NCBI GenBank assembly: GCA_011009095.1
Contig: VTPC01091236.1
Span: 807,719 to 871,718, forward strand
From: Ignelater luminosus
Taxonomy: Eukaryota > Arthropoda > Insecta > Coleoptera > Elateridae
Direction: 5' to 3'
Length of the DNA stretch: 64,000 nt
Position 1 is the stretch's first letter; every line of letters begins with the position of its first letter. Shown in pieces: positions 11,640-21,764 of this stretch. The position numbers and the translations under genes were made by a program. Under the pieces are notes generated by a model. The model had not been told where the DNA came from and did not search any database. It saw only the letters and a list, made by a program, of their open reading frames with translations.

Positions 11640-13564
11640 TAAACCAGAAGCACAGACAAAGTATTTGCAGGAGCTGCAGGGGAAACTTACTAACATACAT
11701 GAAAAGAAAGAAATAGAAGATATGTAGCAAATAATAACATTAAAAATGAAGCAGGCAATTAAAACCCTATAAACAGAAAAGCAAGTAACGAGAAATGCAG
11801 ACTGGTTTGATAAGGAATGTGAGAGAGAAGTAGTCAAAAGAAAAAAACCGAGATTAGAAATGTTAGAAGAAGAAACCGACGGAAGACGAAGTAAATACCA
11901 CGAGCAGCAGAAGAAACGTAAAAAAATATGTAGAGAGAAAAAAAAGAAAACACAACGAAAAGCTTATCAGCGAAATCGAAGACCAATGGGGTAAGAAATT
12001 TTTATCAGGGGACAAAAAAAAATTGAATAAAGGACACCAAAGTAGAGCAATATTTTACAAGAACGGGATGGGTGAGATAAAAACGGAAAAACATGAGGTG
12101 CTGGAAATTTGGGCAAAATATTTTCAACAATTACTGAGGTATAAAGAAGAAGAAGACGTAGAGATCACAAAGAGAGGAAAGAATAACTGAAGATAATGAA
12201 CAGACACCTACTCTAGAAGAAGTTGCCAAAATAATAAAAAAATTAAAAAACAATAGAAGTGCTGGAAAGGATGAACTAGCGGCGGAAATGTTCAAAAGTC
12301 GTAGGGAATAATTATATGAAGCAATGCACCATATGATCAAGCCACAAGAATGGTCTTAGGCGATTATATGCCTTATCCACAAAAAAGGTTCAAAAGCAGA
12401 GTATTATAACTACAGAGACATGGCGCTTCTAAATGTCGCGTATAAAATATTAGCCACCTGTATAAAGAACAGATTAACGGATGAAACAGAGTCTATGATA
12501 GGAGAACACCAAGCGGGTTTCGTAAAGGAAGAGCAGTAACTGACCAAATATTTACTTTGAAAGAAATACAGACAGAAAGTTATGAATCTTAAAAGGACAC
12601 CCACGTACTATTTATTGATTTTAAACAAGCTTACGACAGCATCAAAAAACCACAACTGTATAATGCAATAAAGGAACTAGGCATAAGCAGTAAACTTATA
12701 AAGTTGGTAAGAATGACACTAGAGAAAACAGAAAATATGGTTAGAGTGGAGGGTGAATTAACACGAGAATTTGAAGTGAATAACAGACTAAGGCAGGGAG
12801 ACCCCTTATCTCCTTTATTATTCAACTTGGCACTACAGAAAGTAGTAAGAGAAGCAAACATTAATAGAGATGGGTGGTATACCACAAAAAACATCAGTGC
12901 TTAGCATTTACAGATGATGTAGCTTTGATTACAAGAAATAAACAGGAGCTGAAGGAAATGGTGGGTCGTTTACTAACTGCGGTAAAGAAAATAGGTCTCC
13001 AAATAAATGAAAAGAAAACAAAATACATGACATGGAATGATAAGGGAATTAAAAATAATAGCCAGTTGCAAGTACAAGTTGATAATCAGGAATGTGCTTT
13101 TGAAGAGGTGAACATATTCACTTATCTAGGGTTGGTGTTTACGAGGAAACCTGGCAGTAATGAACAAATGCAAGCAAGATTAATGGCCTTTAATAAGTGA
13201 AGTGTTGTCAATGAATACAAAAGAAGAGAATATGTTGGCAACATGGGAAAGGAAAGATTTTAAGGAAGATATTTGGCGGAAAATAGAAGAAGAAAGATGG
13301 GTAAGAAGAACTAACCAAGAGTTGTACAAGGAACCAAATTTAGTGGGAGTGGCGAAAGCAAGCAGAATAAGATGGATAAGCCATGTAGTGAGATTACCAG
13401 TGGGATGTGAACCTGATGGAAAAAGAAGAAGAGGAAGACCTAAACCAAGGTGGAAGAAAGAAGTCCAAGAAGATATTGCAAAGTTGAGAATTGTGGACTG
13501 GAAAACTAAAGCAAATGACAGAAAACAGTGGTACCGAACAACACAACAGGCCAGGACCTTCTAG
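11640..13564 (+). pseudogene. RTE-like LINE, decayed ORF2 (plus)
   Basis: Plus-strand fragments give the part of a non-LTR ORF2 downstream of the endonuclease. A lysine-rich linker (WFDKECEREVVKRKK, near 11800) leads to KNNRSAGKDELAAEMFK (near 12250), NYRDMALLNVAYKILA (near 12410), HVLFIDFKQAYDSI (near 12605), LRQGDPLSPLLFNLALQK (near 12790), then after a frame change FTDDVALITRN (near 12907) and TYLGLVFTRK. After a stop at 13198 it continues as KASRIRWISHVVRLP and RRRGRPKPRWKKEV, the usual C-terminal basic tail, ending at 13564. The catalytic FxDD motif is present as FTDD. It has at least two frameshifts and several stops. Clade is judged RTE-like from the C-terminal tail. Confidence 0.8.
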
Positions 13565-13572
13565 GATCGTAG

Positions 13573-14113
13573 TGCTCTATATGCAATGTGTCTAAGATAA
13601 GGAGGGCCACTATAGGGATCTCGGAAACTATAAGATATAGAGAAACGGTTGAAAAATTTGCAAAAACGCTATGGCCATGGAAAACGAAACTTCAAATGTG
13701 ACAGAATTATTGTTTATCTGTAAAATCGCAAATTTAAATTAATTCATCGTTCTTCTTGTTTTTGTAGTTATTGTTCAACAGTTTTTGTTCTAATTAAATA
13801 AAAATATTTGTGAAGTTTTGTTTCCATGGCAATAGCGTTTTTGGTGTTTAAAAGGCTGTCTGTTGTTTTACGATAGTTACATGTAGACAACAGCTTACAA
13901 ACTTTTTGTGGCATGTGGAGCAAAAAATTCTTATGCAACACCTATAAAATTTTTTATGTACAGAATCCGGTTTAACCGGAAATGCAAAAACATATTTAAA
14001 AGTGACACCAAATTGCACACATGCTTTTAGACAACAAACTATTTAACCGTTTTTTTGTCAATCGCAAGATAAAAAAATTATTGAGTGTTCCCTTTTTTTG
14101 GAGGACACTGTAT
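13573..14113. mobile_element. Possible mariner-type MITE beside the prophenoloxidase gene
   Basis: The right edge, GGAGGACACTGTATATTA near 14091-14110, reads as TATACAGTGTCC on the other strand, a mariner-type end. The left edge near 13580 is more diverged, followed by GGGATCTCGGAAAC as at 8137. Inside, an inverted pair (ACGCTATGGCCATGGAAAAC near 13668 against its complement near 13820-13846) forms a stem. The element lies just beyond the 3' end of the prophenoloxidase gene and may supply its 3' flank. Confidence 0.4.
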
Positions 14114-14242
14114 ATTATTATTGAATTACAAGATTAAAATCTATACATACACAAAGTAGGTTAACATTTTAAAGAGAGATACAACTCAAGAATAATTCAA
14201 TTTCATAGCCATGTTGAGTTGAATCGACTCTTCTTTTACAAC

Positions 14243-16796
14243 TTAATTACGTTTTGGACGAACTGTGCGATTGAAATGACGGATGGTTACGTCCTGTACT
14301 CTCATATTAGGAGTTAGAAACTGTTGTAGATTATCAACTCCATCACGAGGTACTCTATCGAATGGATAACCCATTGATCTGCGATCGGGATACTTCCTGT
14401 CCCTAATACCACAATAGACAGCAGCATCATTGCATTGGCCTTCAATCGATTGGTCTACCTATAAATAAACCAAAACAGAATTAAAACTAGTTTTGAATAA
14501 GTCATGTTTATACTTACTCTATCACCGGCAATATCTGAAATCATCACAAACATTTCGGAAGCGTATCCTTCAGGAGTTCCTTTTGGTATAAGCATATGTT
14601 GTGGCCATCCACATCCACAGAAATTGAATTGTTCCAAAGCAGGACCCCCCGTTGGTCTGCCAAGTTCTAAATTACGGAAAGTACGTTCAAATGGAATCGT
14701 AAGTGAAGATTGAGTTGATGCCTGAGTGATAATATTTTCTCCAGGCGTCACTAAAAATTGGATACAAATCGTTTAAGCAACACTTCCTTTGTAAAAATGC
14801 CTTCTCTTACAATTAACAATAAAACGATCCATTTCTATTAACAGATTTTTCTGATTTATCAACAACATTGGATTTCCTCTTTCGTCGAATTTAGGGCCAA
14901 TAAATATTCTACAAGTGCCTTGTCTTGCTCCTCCTGTATTATTTACTTTAATTACATAATTAAATGGTTGATGCTGCAAATGGGTGAATCTAACAAAAAC
15001 TGATCCTCTAGGTAGAAAGTCCAATCCGCGAGACATATCCACATCTGATTGTTGCCAGAATGTATTCAGTATGTTCAGTTCTTTTACATTTTGGGATTGG
15101 ATTGCGCAACTAGTTACAGTTACACCATCATAACCAAGCTAAAATAAAACAGTAAAACAAATTACTTGAATCGGAATTATGCTAATTTGTGTTTTACCTG
15201 AGCCGTGGTGTATGGAAGAAGGGTAGCTTTGAATTCTAAAAACATATCATTGACTGCAGCATGGAAAGGATAGAATATTGGATCACGCACTGCTGTCGCT
15301 GGATCGCCAATAGTACCAAATGATTCCTAAAGTGCCAAGATTATTTTCTGAATTAAGATTAAATGTAAAAATTATACCAAATGACGTAAATCGGGATCGT
15401 GTATAACGCCAAACATTGCATGTCCAAAATTATGCCAATCGCCATAATAATTTCTATTTGGCGTTAAAATAGAAGCTTCAATTATATTGCCCAAAACATC
15501 GATACCTTCAAATTCGGTTAAAGGCTGTCTGTTTCCATTAGCCTAAAAGATATTCAGTCAATGGAATTACTTTGATTAGCTCTTGGGACATCTTACATCC
15601 ATATAAGATCCAAAGTGTATTGTTTCAAGAATTCTGTCTCTTGATGTTTCAAGATCGTGAACGTCCATCTGCCATTGATCTTGTTCTCTGTTAACATCTT
15701 GTAATACCATACCAGCTGGGCGACCTGGATAGGTCCTGCTTGCTACAAGACTGTCCAGTTTTGGGTAATAGGCTTCCGGTATAGGTTCTCTGTAATTGAG
15801 AAGTCGTCGTACTCTTGCAAGACCATTACACATTCGCTCAACGTTGTATCTGAAAAGAAATTAAAATAAGATAATAATCCGTTAAAATAAAATAGTTAAT
15901 TTACCTTGCCATTAGTTGGTGATGGAAGTAAAAGAAAAGTTCTCCTCTTCTATCTTTAGCAACAATTTCTCTTGGTCCACTAAATGGATATACTAAATGC
16001 CAATGCCAGTGATGTACATTAACGCCCAAGTCTTCAGTAAAATAGGCTACACGATGTTCCCTTTCTATATTGGATGCAGTGTAATCTACAGGGATCTCAA
16101 TTGGAACCTGGAAATTTATAGTAGAAAGCGTGTCATGTTAAACAATACTGTTGTATTTAATACTCTAGATCCTTCGTCAACAACGTAAGCTTCTTCACGA
16201 GCCTTTTGGAAAACCTGACTGTCAACGTATTTATCGGGGAAGACTTCCATAAGCGATGGAATATCCATATCTTTTGTGTCTGATCTGTGAAGAATTGCTA
16301 CCGACAAGGCATAGTTGAATAAATACGGGTTAACACGATCACGACTATATGCTGCAAGTGATTGAAATTCCTCTAGATTCTTCGCACCTAAAACAAATGT
16401 TGCGTGAAATATTTTAAAAAAATTATCCGTAATAATTGATCTACCCATAAACAAATTAATTAAGTTGGTAGCACATCGTCTATGTTTCGGAATGAAAAGA
16501 CTGAAATTCTCATCTCTTTCCACGCCAGTGACAGTAGATATGTTTGGTTCGGGTATGTCTTGTACAACAATTACATCATTTGCCTCACCTTGTAAACGGC
16601 TTCCAAGATTAACGCCAATTTCTCTATAACGGTCAGTCTAAAATAAACAACAATTAATAAAAATATCATAGAATGAGGTAAAACTTACATAGAATTTTGG
16701 TGGTAGATTAAATGTAGTTTTATTTTCTCCTTTATAGTTGAACAGTGGTTCTAGAGGACGATCGTACATGAGAAGTAAGTTCCTTTTATCGGCCAT
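14243..16796 (-). CDS. PPO: Prophenoloxidase, complete ten-exon gene (683 aa)
   Basis: Copper oxidase of the arthropod hemocyanin superfamily that hydroxylates monophenols and oxidises diphenols to quinones for melanisation. Exons (minus strand): 16689-16796, 16445-16637, 16164-16387, 15905-16107, 15597-15849, 15378-15542, 15198-15326, 14811-15138, 14518-14750, 14243-14458. All nine introns are GT-AG and 51-60 nt long. The joined length is 2052 nt, an open frame of 683 codons plus TAA, normal for the family. Copper A ligands are His208 and His212 (VHHWHWHLVYP) and His238 (FYFHHQLMAR). Copper B ligands are His364 and His368 (DWHNFGHAM) and His404 (FYPFH); Glu383 aligns with the proposed catalytic acid. 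The thioester-like GCGWPQHML motif is at 580-588. There is no signal peptide, as usual. The activation region reads SRLQGEA (Arg50-Leu51) rather than the common Arg-Phe. No frameshift or stop, so it is probably functional. Confidence 0.95.
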
Positions 16797-16799
16797 CTT

Positions 16800-17829
16800 G
16801 GATATTTTTAAAATAAAAAGAATAATTAATTTAGAAGAAAGGTGCAATCGGTAACTCCTTTTTTCGGGAAGAGAACCGATTATCGAGAATCATTAAAATT
16901 CCAGTTTTTATTCAAAATGTGTTGTTGTTATTTTTGAAGTGCAACCAACGAGAGTTCAGATTTGCAGCACACATGATTGTCGCATGTTTTATCAGTTGTT
17001 TTCTATCCCATTATTTTTAAGGAAGTGGTACATGTAATAAATAAAGATTATGTAACCACAATTTTTATTTTTCCTAAGAGATGGTATTATTTTTATGAAT
17101 TTTACTAACAAATGCATATCAGTAGATGAGGTGCACTTTGATTTTTATTATATCAAAACAAAAATATTTTTTTATTGCAATATATTTTGTGGGAAGAATT
17201 CTTTCCTTCACTTGTTTTTATTTGTAGTTTTGTATTGTCATTAGTGTAAAAATAAGAGACGCACATTTTTACGTTATTATATGACAGTTAACGGCATAAC
17301 TAACATTTTGTTTATTTAAATATTAAATATCCAATTCGTCTAATCTGGAATCTTCTAATTAAAAGATACAATAGGTCAGATTTTGTAACTTAACGCTATA
17401 CGTTAATTGACGTTGCGAACGAAAAGTTTCTCTGAAAAGAAATGTAAGCTTTAAGTTACAAAATCCAACATAATAAATGTAATAGGAGTAATAGTAGACC
17501 ATGCAATTAACCCTTAGATCGCACACAGGCGCAATTTTGAAAAATCTTGGCCAAAACCTATTAGTTGTGTAAAATGCGTACATGTCATTTAGAAAGTAAA
17601 GCTAAATAATTACACCGATTAACAGAGTTTTTGGTTCTTAAACGAAACTAGGTAATCCTTGTGTAACTTTTGATTCTGAATTCAAATCTGCTTTCAGATT
17701 TTTTTCTATCACGTGTAGTTTTTGAAATATATGCATTTGAAGTTCCAGTGGACAGTATAATTATAATTACATTAGGTAGTTACGTATTAGCGATAAGAAG
17801 TTTTGGAAATGAGGTAATTGCATTCCGCA
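16800..17829. other. Upstream flank of the prophenoloxidase gene
   Basis: AT-rich. It should contain the promoter and 5' UTR of the prophenoloxidase gene, but no clear TATA/initiator pair could be singled out. No coding region recognised before the pogo-like element at 17832. Confidence 0.35.
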
Positions 17830-17899
17830 TACAGTGGAACACGGGGGAATTGGTGCCACTTAAGATAAAACTCCAATAACTTTTTACAAAAATTACTTT

Positions 17900-18337
17900 T
17901 TAATATAATTTATTTTCTTTCATGAGACGTTTCTTCTTCTTTTCTTCTAATACAGTTTTATTTGGAGAGGCAGTGATTACTTGCGAATGTTGTTTATGTG
18001 TTCGCTTTCGGACTTTTCGAGAAGTTGATGATGGTTCTGGAGCTATAAGTGCCAGTACAGAATTTAGGTCAGAGGAAGCAGATGGAACATTTTTTCTGAT
18101 ATATTCATCATTGTTATGGGCATTTTCACTAGTAAACGTTTCATGCGATTGAATTTCTTCGACATAATCTGGTATTGCAGTGCTTTGATTAGGTTGATTG
18201 GAATCTTGAGGATCTACAGTGTCATCCACTGTGTTGGTAGCAGCAGTATTCACGACGTAATAGTCATCTTCGTTGAATATATTCGTATTAATTGGGCTTA
18301 TACCAGTTGCGCGGAAACCACTTATGGCTTTATCCAT
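17900..18337 (-). pseudogene. Pogo-like transposase, C-terminal part
   Basis: Begins AISGFRATGISPINTNIF, the conserved post-catalytic segment of insect Tigger/pogo transposases (usual form GF+ATGI+P), then an acidic, Ser/Asn-rich tail and a basic end (KVRKRTHKQHS, EEKKKKRLMKENK). It lies downstream of the DDE core and is out of frame with it, consistent with decay by a short indel near 18340-18390. Confidence 0.75.
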
Positions 18338-18394
18338 TGAAGCTACTTTGCTGTATGCTTTCTGAAATAAACCGGCTATGTCATACGGTGTGAT

Positions 18395-19200
18395 TTAAAT
18401 CAAATTTTTTGATTTGAGATATAGGTCACATTCACAATTATACGCTTTTTTTAGAGGACCAAAAAATGTAATATCTAAGGGCTGCAAACGGTGCGAGGAG
18501 TGTGGCGGTATAGACAACATAGTGATGTAGTTAGCTTTGCAAAACTCATATGCTTCTAAAGTGGAGTGGCTGTTATGTTTGTCTAAAATAAGTAATATTT
18601 TGTTATTCTCACATGGTTTTACAAATGTCTTGAAATGTTGTAGCCATTTAAAAAATAGACTTTCATTAGTCCATCCATTTTTTGAACAGTCATAAATAAA
18701 TTGCCCCGGAGGACCATCTTTCTCTAGAAGAGAAGAATGACGCTGTCTCGGATATATGAACACGGGTGGGACATAAACGCCAGCAGAACTCATTGCACAA
18801 ACAACAGCGACTGTTTTTCCCCTCTCCCAAGAAGTGACAGTACCAACTCGTTTCTGACCTGTTTTTGCAAAAATTTTTCCTGGTTCTTGAACTGTAGACA
18901 CTCCCGTCTCACCCATATTAAATATTTGATGTGCTTCATATTTATTTTTTACCATAAGTTCTTCAATATTTTTGTAAAATAGTTCTACTTCTTCTTTGTT
19001 AAATCCCTCGATCCTATTAATACTTGTCGACTCTGGTTTGCGAACACTGATATTAGTATTTCTTTTCAAAAATCCTTCAAGCTAGTCTGGTTCCGCACAC
19101 TTGCTTTCTTTGTTAAAATTATGAGGTATCTTCAATTGTTCAGCACACTCGTATGCTATTTTTCTAAATTTCATTGAGTCTAAGCCGTAAAAAAGATTCG
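18395..19200 (-). pseudogene. Pogo-like transposase, DDE core, inactivated
   Basis: From about 19200 the minus strand reads LFYGLDSMKFRKIAYECA, then, after an in-frame TAG near 19082 where the family has Trp (PD-stop-LEGF), the catalytic domain. The first Asp block is IFNMGETGVSTV: the usual Asp is Gly here. The second block, KILLILDKHNSH, and the third, PPHSSHRLQPLDITFFGP, keep their Asp residues. The domain is otherwise well conserved (VFIYPRQR, GWTNESLFFKWL). The stop and the lost first Asp make it inactive. It belongs to the same element as the HTH fragment at 20525 and the tail at 17900. Confidence 0.85.
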
Positions 19201-19445
19201 TCATATGAATAAGGTGTCGAGGTTGTCGGTCATTTTAGCCATCTGTGTAATACCGACCCTCTTAAGGGGGCGTAACTGACCGTCGGCCCGGGTTGCCCTG
19301 TACCTAAGGGAACCAAGAAAAACAAAAAAGAAGACACACACTCGAACATGTGCAAAGCGAGCGTGCACATCTATGCATAATTATAAATAAGTTAGAATGT
19401 ATTAGCACGTCGATACATATACATAGGTGTATACCTATGAAATGA
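19201..19445. other. Unassigned segment between pogo DDE core and mariner
   Basis: About 245 bp that is neither recognisable pogo coding sequence nor mariner. It contains a GC-rich stretch (ACCGACCCTCTTAAGGGGGC near 19254) and a GTATACCTATG end near the mariner. It may be mariner flank, a further small insertion, or diverged pogo linker. Confidence 0.3.
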
Positions 19446-20524
19446 GACTTTTTTTTTCAATTTTAAACGTTTATTAACAAAAAATGGTTACAAATTTAAT
19501 CTTCAAAATAATAGCCATCGCTAGCGACACATTTTACCCATCTCTCAGGCAATTTGTGAATGCCGCGCCAAAAAAATTGGCCGTCTTTGGCCGCAAACCA
19601 ATCATCGAGCCATTTTTTGGCTTCTTCGTGAGGATTGAAGCGCTGCTCGGAAAGTGCGTGGCCCATCGATGCAAACAAATGATAATCGGAAGGCGCCAAG
19701 TCTGGTGAGTAAGCCGCATGCACCAGCGGTTCCCAATCGTACGTCTCCACCAATTCCCGGGTCGCTCTTGTTCGATGTGGTGGTGCATTGTCATCAAGAA
19801 AAATTACTTTGTGACGCCGATCGGCATATTCTGGGCGTTTTCGGTGTATAGCGCTGTTCAAATCGGCCAATTGTCGTTGGTAGCGTGCACCGTCAACTGT
19901 TTCACCTGGTTTTAATAGCTCGTACCAAATCATACCATGCTGATCCCAGAAAACACACAGCATTGCCTTGCGGCCGAAGCGATTTGGTTTGGCCGTTGAT
20001 TTTGGCTTGTGGCCGGGCGGACCATACGATCGTTTACGCTTGGGATTGGAGAAATACACCCGTAACGATTCGATGCAAAAAAGACTTCCTTTTGAACCGG
20101 GAGAGCAGCATTTCACAAGTGGTTTTTCGGTTCTCTTGCTGCCTTTCAGTCAGTTCATGCGGCACCCATCTTCCGAACTTTAAAATCATGCCCATGTCTT
20201 TCAAACGTTTGCAAATGGTTTTTTGGGTCACTCCCAACTGCTCTGCCATCATTTCTTGCGTTTGACCATCATCTTCATTCAACAATGCTTGCAATTCGGT
20301 GTCCTCAAACTTTTTCGGTGGCCGGCCACGTTCCTCGTTCTCCACGCTAAAATCACCACTTCGGAATTTTTCAAACCACCTGAAGCACTGTGCTCTGCTT
20401 AGAGCATGTCCACCGTAAGCTTCTATAAGCATTTGATGAGCTTGAGAAGCGTTTTTCTTCAATTGATAACAGAAAATCAACGATGTCCGCAAATCGTAGA
20501 TTGAAGGCACGAAATTCGACATTT
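19446..20524 (-). mobile_element. Mariner element inserted in the pogo-like element, 5' truncated
   Basis: The transposase reading frame fills nearly the whole element. The 3' side retains about 50 bp beyond the stop, with TGAGACTTTTTTTTTCAA as a likely terminal region. On the 5' side the pogo HTH frame resumes within a few bases of the mariner start codon, so the mariner 5' UTR and 5' terminal repeat are missing or beyond recognition. Confidence 0.7.
19496..20522 (-). pseudogene. Mariner transposase (DD34D), one small deletion removes the first catalytic Asp
   Basis: The N-terminal part (20522-20034) has the mariner HTH bundle (SIYDLRTSLIFCYQLKKNA, QCFRWFEKFRSGDFSVENEE, RGRPPKKF) and runs to FLHRIVTG. 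There the frame jumps: a short deletion, estimated at about 14 nt near 20064, removes the segment that in this family holds the first catalytic Asp. The second frame continues NPKRKRSYGPPGHKPK, GRKAMLCVFWDQHGMIWYELL, then IFLDDNAPPH (second Asp) and, 34 residues on, SPDLAPSDYHLF (third Asp), ending GYYFED at 19496. The DD34D spacing identifies mariner. Apart from the one deletion the frame is intact, so the copy is relatively young compared with the pogo-like host element. Confidence 0.9.
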
Positions 20525-20704
20525 TTAAGAGCTTGTTTGTTCTAATCTGCGGTACCGTTTCTGCAAAGTACTGTATGGGATTTTAAACTCTGGGGCTGCC
20601 TTATGCAGAGAAATTCTATCATCATTGACTCTCTTGATTGCACGATCTAGTACATCCAGACTCCACTGACACTTCTCCGTAATTCTATCCCGTTTTCGAG
20701 GCAT
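20525..20704 (-). pseudogene. Pogo-like transposase, N-terminal HTH fragment
   Basis: MPRKRDRITEKCQWS, then LDRAIKRVNDDRISLHKAA and FKIPYSTLQKRYR form the CENP-B/psq-type HTH that begins Tigger/pogo transposases. The frame ends abruptly at the mariner junction. The ATG at 20704 is preceded by TTTTCTGCCAG, which could be a splice acceptor; some insect relatives have an upstream intron. Confidence 0.8.
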
Positions 20705-21308
20705 CTGGCAGAAAATAATAAAAAATAAGCCATAGAGCCATTCGACTCCCATTACCCCAAATGCTCATTTTTAAGTTTTCATATAATTGTCAAAATACAG
20801 TTGCTTATTTACATAAATAAACCTTTTTATCCAATTTTTTAATGATAAACCTACAGGTTAAAAGAGGCAATACTTATAATAAAATAATTTTAATACTCAC
20901 AATTTGTCCTTGAATATCGTAAAAAAATTAGATCGATCGCCCGAAAAACCGACGTGCGGTCTGTTTGCGCACCGAAAGTAACTATGGTAAGTAGCGATGC
21001 GACGAGTCACACGTACCCCTCCCGCGACCTTCTGTATTACTTCAAAACAAAACACGATCTAACTTGTTTAGATATACGTAAACTAGAATAGCTCTCATTA
21101 CCCCGTGGCTCCGACTCCCCCGTGTTCCCCTATTAGAAAGCTATTAACATGTCATCAACAGGTATGTCACTCTGATAAATATTTGTAGATATTATTTCAA
21201 CTTTTCATAAGTGAGATCACTTATGTATGAACCTGTTCAGTGTTAGTACTGTTTTGTGGAGCGAGTAAAGTTTTACAAAGTTGCATTGTCACTGCTTAAC
21301 AAAGAAAA

Positions 21309-21764
21309 TTGCTTGTGTTTGGAGTGATAACTATAGAAACATTAATCAGGTCCCGTAAATGTGCGAACGATCCGGACAGTTTTTGTTACGTTTGTGGAGA
21401 GTTTACTGCTAAACACCGAAAACGATGTTTTACTGCGCTAATAAGGAGAGCTTATCGCCTGTACTTTGGATATCAAGATAATCAAGGGGCACCACATATT
21501 TGTTGTGTTTCTTGTACAAATCGCCTTCGACGGTGGATAAAAGGTTCCCGTGTAGGTATGCCCTTCGCAGTACCTATGATTTGGAGGAAACAAAAGGATC
21601 ATCTAACCGATTGTTACTTCTTCATAACAAAAATAGCAGGCTTCTCTGCAAAAAATAAAAAATCTGCTGTGTATCTTAATTTGTTTCAAATTTGTCATAA
21701 AGGGTTTTCTGGGCAACATCAAAGCGGAAAATTTCAAATAGTCCAGGCATTTGGTAGAAAATAA
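21309..21764 (+). pseudogene. Unclassified transposon protein with CYVCGEF motif, internally deleted
   Basis: The frame carries SRKCANDPDSFCYVCGEF, APHICCVSCTNRLRRW and MPFAVPMIWRKQKDHLTDCYF: paired Cys motifs of a protein family frequent in arthropod genomes and associated with repeats. A related fragment is at 59790-60300. After residue ~122 it jumps to FQICHKGFSGQHQSGKFQIVQ, which in relatives lies far downstream, so the middle of the protein is missing. The start codon is unclear; the frame opens with a non-ATG codon. The continuation (VKIHYLHSHLDFFPGNLG, SDEHGERFHP) lies at 24025-24130, beyond a 2.2-kb insertion. Family knowledge is from memory of similar proteins and no function is established. 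Confidence 0.65.

Larger units (their letters stand above)
17832..21130 (-). mobile_element. Pogo/Tigger-like DNA transposon with TA TSD, interrupted by a mariner
   Basis: The left end is CAGTGGAACACGGGGGAA at 17832 and the right end reads GGAACACGGGGGAGTCGG on the minus strand ending at 21130. TA lies outside both ends (17830-17831 and 21131-21132). The right end has lost the outermost CAGT-type bases. The transposase is on the minus strand in three parts: HTH (20525-20704), DDE core (18395-19200) and C-terminal tail (17900-18337). A mariner copy lies between the HTH and the DDE core. Net element length is 3299 bp, including the mariner. Confidence 0.8.

Noticed and set aside
14504-14713. 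Plus-strand frame over the prophenoloxidase exon
   Set aside because: It is antisense to a confirmed exon and has no motif.
19968-20265. Plus-strand frames opposite the mariner transposase
   Set aside because: Shadow frames of the GC-richer transposase coding strand, with no domain of their own.
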